Positions 16,243-22,412 of a stretch of DNA of 24,726 bases are shown piece by piece. Each line of letters begins with the position of its first letter. The stretch's first letter is position 1. The notes beneath the pieces were generated by a model. It had not been told where the DNA came from. It saw only the letters and a list, made by a program, of their open reading frames with translations, and did not search any database. A program made the position numbers and the translations under genes. Location of the stretch: positions 1 to 24,726 of the forward strand of contig CANQGC010000009.1 in assembly GCA_947600345.1 (NCBI GenBank), written 5' to 3'. Source of the DNA: an uncultured Clostridia bacterium. GTDB taxonomy: Bacteria > Bacillota > Clostridia > Christensenellales > Aristaeellaceae.

Positions 16243-16839
16243 TCACAGATTCTTCTCCAGGCACACCAGCCGCACGCCGGGGATGCCGTTGAAGCAGCAG
16301 TCCACGATGTCCGCCTCCCGGTAGCCGAGCTTGCGGTAGAGTGCGCGCGCGGCGGCGTTTCTCTCGTTGGTGTCCATGCGCAGGTGGGGGCAGCCCAGCG
16401 CGCGGGCCGCTTCCTCGTAGAAGCCCACAAAGGCGCTGCCGGCGCCCCGGCCCGCGAAGTCCGGCGCGACCACCAGCGTGTGCAGCACCAGTACCCGGTC
16501 CTCCGGCGCGTCCACGCTCCAGGCGGCGTTCGCGTACTCGGGCACCTGCTCGCGGTTGATGCGCGCCGCGGCGACGATCCTGCCGTCCCACTCGGCCACG
16601 TACATGTCGCCCGCGCGGATAGCGGCCTCGGCCGTCCCCCGCGTGGGATAGACCGCGCGCTGCCAGCCGATGGTCATCCGCCCGGCCTCCTCGGCGTCGT
16701 GAATCGCGCCGTAGATCGCCGATATGGCGTCCAGGTCGCGCGCCTCCGCCAGGCGAAACCGCGCTCGCCCGGATTCCCCCTGCGCGCCTCCCCCGGCGGT
16801 CACCTCAGAACGACCGCGTGACTTAAGTTCTCGAGCCAT
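16243..16839 (-). CDS. GNAT family N-acetyltransferase
   Basis: The product is 198 residues. After a polar N terminus, the GNAT fold runs from about residue 26 (ARFRLAEARDLDAISAIY) to the end. Motif A is clear at about 121-136 (TLVVAPDFAGRGAGSAF), the acetyl-CoA pyrophosphate loop with R/Q-x-x-G-x-G/A. It is followed by CPHLRMDTNERNAAARALYRKLGY, the usual motif B region. It transfers an acetyl group from acetyl-CoA to an amine; the substrate cannot be told. The start chosen has AGAGAGG upstream and overlaps the 3' end of the NlpC/P60 remnant by 40 bp, suggesting translational coupling in the original operon. Expression may now be affected by the insertion upstream. Confidence 0.85.
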   Translation of the reverse strand: MARELKSRGRSEVTAGGGAQGESGRARFRLAEARDLDAISAIYGAIHDAEEAGRMTIGWQRAVYPTRGTAEAAIRAGDMYVAEWDGRIVAAARINREQVPEYANAAWSVDAPEDRVLVLHTLVVAPDFAGRGAGSAFVGFYEEAARALGCPHLRMDTNERNAAARALYRKLGYREADIVDCCFNGIPGVRLVCLEKNL

Positions 16840-18079
16840 GTGTTTCCATCCTCTCTGCGGGCGGATAGGTCGTTGATGATGATGCCCCTGGGCGAGAGCT
16901 TCTGCTCCGGCGCGTCGTGCGGCACGAACGTGCTCGCGTCGTTGATCACGTAGTAGAGCCCGCCCTCCTCGCCGAGGTAGAGCATCTCGTGGCCGGGCAG
17001 GATCAGTATCGCTCCGGCGGGGAGCGCGTCCTTCTGGTAAAACCGGCCCTTCGCGTCGCGGGCGGGCAGCTTTACCACGTAGTTGTACCACGGCAGCCGG
17101 TACGCCACGCTTTCGCCGGTTTCCGGAGCCAGCGGCAGGACCGTGTCCATCGTCAGCAGCTTCTCATCCAAATCCGGGTCCGCGCTCGGCTCGAGATAGA
17201 GCTTTTCGCCCGTCACGACGAGGAAGTCCTCGGGGTTTAAGGCACCACCGCACAAAACGGCGGCACGTCAGGCGATGCCTTTTCCGCCATCTGCTGCGTG
17301 CAAATTCCTCGACTTACCTCCAGTAAGCCTTCGGAATCTGCACTTGCATCTGACGAAAAATTCATTCGCCTGCCGACCACCTTATTTGTGCGGTGTTGCC
17401 TTAAGCAGCTCTCCCACTCCGCCTTGCTTTCGCAAACGGCGATGTCCTCCGAGGGCGCCCAGCCGAAGTAGCACTGGCTGTAGACCAGCGTGAACTTCCC
17501 GTCGGCGGAGGGGAACAGCAGTACGAGCGGCTCGTTGACCAGTATGCCGGTGCCGGTGAGCTCGTCCCACTCCGGGTCGGCGGGCTTTTCCGAAAGGTAG
17601 TCCTCGTACGGATACTCCTTCATGGCCGTCCGGTTGACGGCGAAGCCGAAGCGGTAGGGCATCTCCCTCGCCACCGGCGCGCTTCGTATGTTCTCGCGAA
17701 TGGCCTCATAGTAGCTCTCGGGCACCGGCGCGCCGTTCAGATACAGCCCCTCGGGGGACTCGAAGCTAGCGCAGCGCTCGGCGATGGCCTCGCCGTCGAA
17801 CGTCCCCTCGAACGCGGACAGGTCGTTGGTGTGCGTCCCCTCGACCGCAAATAGGCTGCGGTTGAACGCCGCGATCTCGTCCTGCGTCAGCAGCACCTCG
17901 TCGGAGCAGCTCTCCTTCTGCTGCCAGAACTCCGCGGCGCACATCTCCGATGTCACGTTGGGCGCCTTGGCCACGCCGTCCATGCGCGCCTCCTCCGGCG
18001 CGGCCGCCGCCAGGGGCGCGATCGACGCGGCAAGGGCCGTCGCCAGCAGGTACGAAAGGATCCTCTTTCCGCGCTTCAT
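16800..18079 (-). pseudogene. NlpC/P60-type SH3 cell-wall hydrolase, interrupted and lacking its catalytic Cys segment
   Basis: The N-terminal half (18079 to about 17405) has a signal peptide (1-27), an NlpC/P60 stabilising N-terminal region (LTQDEIAAFNRSLF) and an SH3-like segment (TGILVNEPLVLLFPSADG, YFGWAPSEDIAVC). At AEWESCL the frame runs into a 160-bp insertion and stops at 17237-17239. Removing the insertion and one TTAA copy rejoins the frame as ESCL-NPEDFLVV. The rest (17236-16800) continues with a second SH3-like segment (EKLYLEPSADPD), then YQKDALPAGAILILPGHEMLYLGE, where His is the usual second catalytic residue, and NDLSARREDGNTWLENL. The stretch that should hold the catalytic Cys (a DCS motif) is absent between FYQKD and ALPAG. 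The family cleaves peptide stems of peptidoglycan; this copy cannot be active. Confidence 0.88.
17241..17400 (-). mobile_element. MITE-like 160-bp palindromic insertion with TTAA target duplication
   Basis: Terminal inverted repeats are GGCAMCACCGCACAAA (left end GGCACCACCGCACAAA, right end complementary to GGCAACACCGCACAAA). TTAA is duplicated at 17237-17240 and 17401-17404. The interior is an imperfect palindrome: GTGCARATTCC pairs with its partner around a CTTAC/GTAAG stem. There is no room for a transposase, so mobilisation in trans is inferred. The host gene frame is restored exactly when the element plus one TTAA is removed, which proves insertion. No second copy was found in the window. 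Confidence 0.92.
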
Positions 18080-18131
18080 GAGCTTCCATTCCCTTCTTCA
18101 CAGGATTTTGTCTTCATATTCTATGGTTTTC

Positions 18132-18159
18132 ATTATACACTGCTTTCCCCTCCTGTCAA
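18132..18159 (-). promoter_or_regulatory. Promoter of the NlpC/P60 pseudogene and GNAT gene
   Basis: Consensus -35 TTGACA (18154-18159), a 16-bp spacer and a perfect -10 TATAAT (18132-18137) on the minus strand, about 53 bp upstream of the start. The promoter is intact although the gene is broken. Confidence 0.85.
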
Positions 18160-18202
18160 CCAAAGAAATCCCGGAACCGGCGCGCTTTTCTTCGATCGCG
18201 GA

Positions 18203-18231
18203 TGGCAATCCCGGCGCCGATGTGGTATAAT
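18203..18231 (+). promoter_or_regulatory. Promoter of the DUF3006-like gene
   Basis: A TGG-extended perfect -10 TATAAT (18226-18231) sits 17 bp after a weak -35 TGGCAA (18203-18208), about 20 bp before the start codon. Confidence 0.6.
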
Positions 18232-18251
18232 GCGGGCGGAGGTGAGGGAAT

Positions 18252-18422
18252 ATGGATGTTCAGTACTACATCGTGGAGCGCATCGACGGCGATTACGCCT
18301 TCCTGCGCAGAACCGACGCCGCGGAGGAGGAGCTGTTGCAGGTCGCCCGGGCGCTGCTGCCCGAGGAGATCGACGAGGGCACGAATCTCAAGTACGAGAT
18401 GCTGAGCTACGAAATCATCTGA
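18252..18422 (+). CDS. Small DUF3006-like protein
   Basis: The product is 56 residues: it opens MDVQYYIVERIDGDYAFL, then RRTDAAEEELLQVARALLP and EEIDEGTNLKYEML. The pattern of an initial beta strand (hIERIDGDhAhL), a middle with Leu-Pro and an EG turn is that of DUF3006, a family of short bacterial proteins of unknown function often near secreted or metal-dependent hydrolases. A GGAGGTGAGGG site precedes the ATG. It is divergent from the NlpC/P60 pseudogene and immediately upstream of galE, which has its own promoter starting 4 bp after this stop. It is easily missed because of its length. The family call rests on pattern recognition only. Confidence 0.75.
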   Translation: MDVQYYIVERIDGDYAFLRRTDAAEEELLQVARALLPEEIDEGTNLKYEMLSYEII

Positions 18423-18425
18423 ATC

Positions 18426-18454
18426 TTGCAAGCCGAGAGAAACTGCGGTATAAT
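18426..18454 (+). promoter_or_regulatory. galE promoter
   Basis: -35 TTGCAA (18426-18431), a 17-bp spacer and a perfect -10 TATAAT (18449-18454), about 38 bp upstream of galE. It uses the same -35 hexamer as the rpsF promoter. Confidence 0.8.
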
Positions 18455-18492
18455 GAAATCAAATATGGAAACAAGAAAGGCGAGGGGAAACT

Positions 18493-19497
18493 ATGAGCAT
18501 ACTGGTCACCGGAGGCGCGGGGTACATCGGCAGCCACACCTGCGTGGAGCTCTTGAACGCGGGCTATGAGATCGTCATCGCGGACAACATGAACAACGCC
18601 AAGCCCCAGGCGCTGGACGCCATTCGAGAGATCACGGGCAAGGACTTCCACTTCTACGAAATCGACATCCGCGACCGCGCGGCCATGGAGGACATGTTCT
18701 CCAGGGAGAGCTTCGACGCGGTGATCCACTTCGCCGGGCATAAGGCCGTGGGCGAGTCGGTGGCCAAGCCGCTGATGTACTACGACAATAACCTCTACGG
18801 CTTCATCGTGCTGGCGGAGACGATGCAGAAGTTCGGAGTGAAGAAGTTCGTGTTCTCGTCGTCGGCCACGGTCTACGGCATGAACAACGAGGCGCCGTTC
18901 CGGGAGGACTATCCCACCTCCGCCACGAACCCCTACGGCTACACCAAGGTGATGATCGAGCAGATGCTCGACGACATCTGCAAGGCGGACGAGAGCTGGG
19001 GCGTGTGCAAGCTGCGCTACTTCAACCCCATCGGCGCCCACGAATCCGGGCTGATCGGCGAGGACCCGAACGGCATCCCGAATAACTTGCTGCCCTACGT
19101 GGCGAAGGTGGCGGCGGGTCAGCTGAAGGAGTTGAGCGTGTTCGGCGACGACTATCCCACGCCGGACGGCACGGGCGTGCGGGACTATATCCACGTGGTG
19201 GATCTGGCGAAGGGCCACCTGGCGGCGCTGAAGTTCCTGGAGGGCAGAACGGGCTGCCGGGCGATCAACCTGGGCACGGGCAAGGGCACGAGCGTGCTGG
19301 AGATCGTGCACGCGTTTGAGAAGGCGAGCGGAAAGAAGGTCGCCTATAGGATCGCGCCGAGACGGCCGGGCGATATCGCGACCTGTTACGCCGATCCCGG
19401 ATTGGCGGAGGAATTGCTGCACTGGCACGCGGAGAAGGACATCGACGACATGTGCCGGGATACCTGGAACTTCCAGTGCCACCTGAAGGCGAACTGA
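18493..19497 (+). CDS. galE: UDP-glucose 4-epimerase
   Basis: The product is 334 residues, the normal length for GalE. It has the NAD-binding Rossmann motif TGGAGYIGSH (6-15), DxxD-type IDIRD (58-61 region), HFAGHKAVGES (79-89), catalytic Ser/Thr in FSSSATVYG (121-129), the YGYTK motif with Tyr148 and Lys152, and downstream LRYFNPIGAHESGLIGEDP and GVRDYIHVVDLAKGH. It interconverts UDP-glucose and UDP-galactose in the cytoplasm, for galactose use and for surface glycans. The start follows AGGCGAGGGG. A weak GGCCGA/TCGGCC hairpin overlaps the stop region (19498-19516); type 1 repeat copy 3 begins right after. Confidence 0.96.
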   Translation: MSILVTGGAGYIGSHTCVELLNAGYEIVIADNMNNAKPQALDAIREITGKDFHFYEIDIRDRAAMEDMFSRESFDAVIHFAGHKAVGESVAKPLMYYDNNLYGFIVLAETMQKFGVKKFVFSSSATVYGMNNEAPFREDYPTSATNPYGYTKVMIEQMLDDICKADESWGVCKLRYFNPIGAHESGLIGEDPNGIPNNLLPYVAKVAAGQLKELSVFGDDYPTPDGTGVRDYIHVVDLAKGHLAALKFLEGRTGCRAINLGTGKGTSVLEIVHAFEKASGKKVAYRIAPRRPGDIATCYADPGLAEELLHWHAEKDIDDMCRDTWNFQCHLKAN

Positions 19498-19520
19498 GGC
19501 CGAAAGCAAATCGGCCCCCA

Positions 19521-19773
19521 GAAGGGAGAATCCAAGGAACCTCAGGTTCCTTGGTGGAGATTCTTAAGGGGCAAAGCCCCTTAAGCAGGTCTGGGCGGAG
19601 CCCAGTCGCGGCCCGCGGTGCGAAGTCAAGTCGGGCAATGCGAACAAAGGCTCCGCCGCCTCCATACCGCGGGCCGCAGCGGCGATTTTTTGGCCGGGGT
19701 CAGAAATCCCCAGTGGGGATTCTGACCCCGGCCAAAACAGCCGCACTAACTCGCACCGCGCGAAGCGCGGTGC
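19521..19773 (-). repeat. Type 1 composite palindromic repeat, copy 3
   Basis: Same order as copy 1: CCAAGGAACC/GGTTCCTTGG around TCA (19532-19554); CTTAAGGGGC/GCCCCTTAAG around AAA (19563-19585); CTGGGC/GCCCAG (19591-19605); 70-bp core with arms GCGGCCCGCGGT and ACCGCGGGCCGC (19608-19677). A long hairpin of about 23 bp with one bulge follows (19688-19737, outer TTTTGGCCGGGG, inner ATCCCC/GGGGAT around AGT), then the reverse complement of GAGTTAGTG and hairpin GCACCGCGC/GCGCGGTGC around GAA (19753-19773). It fills the gap between galE and the AT-rich gene. Confidence 0.85.
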
Positions 19774-19826
19774 TTGGGCAACGCTGCGATCACCCGCCAA
19801 ATCGAAGTTTATGGAGGAATCAAATA

Positions 19827-20294
19827 ATGCCTCAGATGAATAAAGGTGGCAAATTTATATTCGGAAAATCATTGATTCGGAGTGATGGCGTGCTGCAATT
19901 TCCACCTCAGGCGATTCAAGAGTATAATATCGCAGCAGAAGGGAAGGTTTATCTGTTTTCGGGTAGCAAAAGCACAGGCGGGTTTTGCGTTACACGGAAA
20001 GGATTGCTTGAACCATCCAAACTCGGACATATCATCACCGAGACACCAGAATTGAGAGAATATACTTCAAAGCAAGGTGATTTCATCAAGTATAAAGGGC
20101 GTTCCTATACTTGGGTAAGTATTACAGAAGATGGAAGAATCGCGCTGACAGAAGACATGATGAAGTTTCTGAAAATTGGAATTGGGATGAAACTATTGTC
20201 GATTCGCAGCAGTGATATTGCATTTACAATGGGTGCTTATGGAAGGTTAGTTGAGGAATCAATGAAACACGAAAGCGAAATTCCAATATACTGA
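19827..20294 (+). CDS. Uncharacterised protein with two AbrB-like motifs
   Basis: The product is 155 residues. The start ATG follows GGAGG; upstream sequence in frame is repeat DNA. Two similar halves are visible: SDGVLQFPPQAIQEYNIAAEGKVYLFSGSK (about 25-55) and EDGRIALTEDMMKFLKIGIGMKLLSIRSS (about 107-136). Both have the DG-x-h-x-h-P/T...h-I..G-x-x-h-x-h pattern of swapped-hairpin AbrB/SpoVT-type domains. Between them lie GGFCVTRKGLL and YKGRSYTWV. A DNA-binding or regulatory role is therefore possible but not proven. I recognise it as a conserved hypothetical type rather than a named gene. Its AT-rich codon use contrasts sharply with every neighbour, and it sits between inverted type 1 repeats, both suggesting acquisition. 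Confidence 0.75.
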   Translation: MPQMNKGGKFIFGKSLIRSDGVLQFPPQAIQEYNIAAEGKVYLFSGSKSTGGFCVTRKGLLEPSKLGHIITETPELREYTSKQGDFIKYKGRSYTWVSITEDGRIALTEDMMKFLKIGIGMKLLSIRSSDIAFTMGAYGRLVEESMKHESEIPIY

Positions 20295-20350
20295 GCGATT
20301 CAAATTCACGTTTGGCGGGGCGGTGGCGTGCATCCGCCGCGTGGGGATGA

Positions 20351-20740
20351 GAGTTAGTGGCGGCTGCCTTGAATTGGCAAGCCGGAAGGCTTGCCAATTC
20401 AACTCCGCGCCGCGGCGGCCCGCGGATTGGAGGCGATGGAGCCTGAGTACGTATTGCCGTAACTTTCTTTTGATACCGCGGGCCGCTTGGGAGCGCGGCC
20501 TCTGCTCGCAAACTCCAGCCGCCTACTGGGCGCAACCTATGGGGCTACGCTGGGCGCTGCCCAGACCTGCCAAGGAACCTGAGGTTCCTTGGATTCTCCC
20601 TTCTGATGCCGCGCTGGGGCGTTGCCTTGCACCGCAAGCCGCAGCCGCCTGCCAGGCGCAGCCTCAGGGGCTACGCTGGGCGCTGCCCAGACCTGCCAAG
20701 GAACCTGAGGTTCCTTGGATTCTCCCTTCTGCTGCCGCGT
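20351..20740 (+). repeat. Type 1 composite palindromic repeat, copy 4, with internal 65-bp direct repeat
   Basis: Order: GAGTTAGTGGCGGCTG; hairpin GAATTGGCAAGCC/GGCTTGCCAATTC (20371-20400); 72-bp core with arms GCGGCCCGCGG and CCGCGGGCCGC (20415-20486). Two rounds of CTGGGC/GCCCAG plus CCAAGGAACC/GGTTCCTTGG follow. These rounds contain an exact 65-bp direct repeat, 20541-20605 and 20667-20731 (period 126). Orientation is opposite to copy 3, so the AT-rich gene is enclosed by inverted copies. It ends about 40 bp before rnz. Confidence 0.85.
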
Positions 20741-20780
20741 GCGGATTGCGACGTTTCGTTCCGATCAGGAGGCGAAGCCT

Positions 20781-21710
20781 ATGCTCACCATCACCCTTCT
20801 CGGCACCGCTGCGATGACGCCGCTGCCCGACCGCGCCTTGGCCTCCGCCCTCCTCAGCTGCGCCGGGCGCTCGATCCTCTTCGACTGCGGCGAGGGCACC
20901 CAGGTCGCCGCGCGGCGCGCAGGCGTCAGCCTCATGAAGACCGACCTCGTCGCGCTCACCCACTTCCACGGCGACCACATCTTCGGCCTGCCCGGACTCC
21001 TCCAGAGCCTCGGCGTGCAGGGTCGCACCGAGCCCCTCTACTTCGCCGGCCCCAAGGGCCTGCGCGATGTGCTCATGCCTATCGTGGCCCTCGCCGGCGG
21101 CCAGCCCTACGAAATGCGGCTGGTGGAGATTCCCGAGGGCGAGGGCATCCCCCTGAACCTGCTGCACCCCGCCTGGCCCGAGCTGGCGCGGCTCACCCCT
21201 TACCCTACCAAGCATCGCTGCCCGAGCTGGGCCTACGCCTTCGAGCTGGGCCGCGCGGGCAGGTTCCGGCCCGAGCGCGCGAAGGCGCTGGGCGTGCCCA
21301 TCCGGCTCTGGAGCAAGCTCCAGGCCGGCGAGGCCGTCCAGTGCGGCGGCAGCACCATCGAACCCAACCAGGTCCTCGGCGAGTCCCGGCGCGGCCTCAA
21401 ATTCGCCGTCAGCGGCGACACCGCCGCCTGCGACGGCCTGGAATCCGCCGCCCGCGACGCCGACCTCTTCCTCTGCGAAGCCACCTATGGCGAGGACTCC
21501 CAGGCCAACCTCGCCAGCGACTACGGCCACATGACCTTCGCCCAAGCCGCCGCCCTCGCCCAAAAAGCCAACGCCCACCGCCTCTGGCTGACCCACTACT
21601 CCCAGCGCATCGAGAACCCCCAGGACTACCTCTCCAACGCCCAGCGACACTACCCCGAAGCCACCTGTGGCGAGGATGGAATGCAAATCACGCTTAACTT
21701 CGAAGACTGA
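20781..21710 (+). CDS. rnz: Ribonuclease Z
   Basis: The product is 309 residues, typical for RNase Z of the short (ElaC) type. It has FDCGEGTQ (34-41), the metallo-beta-lactamase motif THFHGDHIFGLPG with His61, His63, Asp65 and His66, then His145 (KHRCPSWAY), Asp213 (SGDT), GHMT (His250) and THYS (His272), matching the known zinc ligands in order and spacing. It cuts the 3' trailer from tRNA precursors. The ATG has AGGAGG upstream; the frame extends a further 66 bp into repeat DNA, which is not coding. The gene is followed after about 700 bp of repeats by cca, whose product acts on the same tRNA 3' end. Confidence 0.93.
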   Translation: MLTITLLGTAAMTPLPDRALASALLSCAGRSILFDCGEGTQVAARRAGVSLMKTDLVALTHFHGDHIFGLPGLLQSLGVQGRTEPLYFAGPKGLRDVLMPIVALAGGQPYEMRLVEIPEGEGIPLNLLHPAWPELARLTPYPTKHRCPSWAYAFELGRAGRFRPERAKALGVPIRLWSKLQAGEAVQCGGSTIEPNQVLGESRRGLKFAVSGDTAACDGLESAARDADLFLCEATYGEDSQANLASDYGHMTFAQAAALAQKANAHRLWLTHYSQRIENPQDYLSNAQRHYPEATCGEDGMQITLNFED

Positions 21711-21726
21711 AACAAGCCCCCAAACC

Positions 21727-22350
21727 AACCAGCAAGGCCCGGGGCGCAGCCCCGCCGAGGCGAAGCCGAGGTAATCCACCGCTGCCCACCCCAACTAACC
21801 AGCAAGTTCCAGGGCGCAGCCCTGCCGAAGCGCAGCTGAGGCGTAACCCCTGTCCCCCGTACCCCCGTAGCTCAAAAACCAAGGGCTACAGAGGGCCGGT
21901 ATTGTCGGCCCGATAACCGAAGTAATCGCAAGAAGTACTATCGCCAGCCCCGGGTCCAGGGCTGCAGCCCTGGTCAGGAGAGGGAGGGGAGAATCCAAGG
22001 AGGGAACGGGGGACGCTTGACGTCCCCCATCTCTCCTTGGCCCCCCGGGAGGGGCCCCTGCCGTGAGGCAGCAGCGACGGCCCGCAGGGCCGCCGCTGCC
22101 CGGAATCCCCAGTGGGGATTCCGAAACCCACGCCGTGAGGCGTCCGCGTGCCCGGCAGGGCACCCCTGCCGCCGTGAGGCGGCCCTCACCAGCGACGGCC
22201 CGCAGGGCCGTTGCTGACCGGAATCCCCAGTGGGGATTCCGACCCCCATGCCGCTTAAAAAGCGGCATGCGCCCGCAGGCGCACCCCATGCCGCCTGAAA
22301 GGCGGCATGCGCCGTGAGGCGCCAAAAGCCTCGCGCTCCCCCCGGAGCGC
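21727..22350 (+). repeat. Type 2 composite repeat, copy B (tandem lead-in, 173-bp body, long hairpin array)
   Basis: No gene is supported between rnz and cca. The stretch starts with two imperfect 70-bp tandem units beginning AACCAGCAAG (21727 and 21797). The 173-bp body (21884-22056) is nearly identical to that of copy A. From about 22059 to 22350 there are some 12-13 back-to-back hairpins. Arms include TGCC/GGCA, ACGCC/GGCGT, GCCGCC/GGCGGC and GCGCC/GGCGC (each with loop GTGA); two copies each of a CAGCGACGGCCC-type stem and of GGAATCCCC/GGGGATTCC (loop AGT); also GTGCCC/GGGCAC, CATGCCGCTT/AAGCGGCATG, TGCGCC/GGCGCA, ATGCCGCCT/AGGCGGCAT and GCGCTCC/GGAGCGC. Confidence 0.85.
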
Positions 22351-22412
22351 ATCACCAAAACCAAACCTAATGTGGGCCGGCGGGCCCCCGCCCGCCAAAA
22401 AAGGAGCATCCC

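Noticed and set aside
16840..17091. Longer N terminus for the GNAT protein
   Set aside because: The upstream extension is Arg/Pro-rich, lies opposite in frame to the NlpC/P60 remnant coding sequence and lacks a ribosome binding site; the ATG at 16839 has one.
22059..22350. CRISPR array
   Set aside because: The units are self-complementary hairpins of varying sequence with almost no spacers, there is no constant direct repeat with unique spacers of fixed length, and no cas gene is present.
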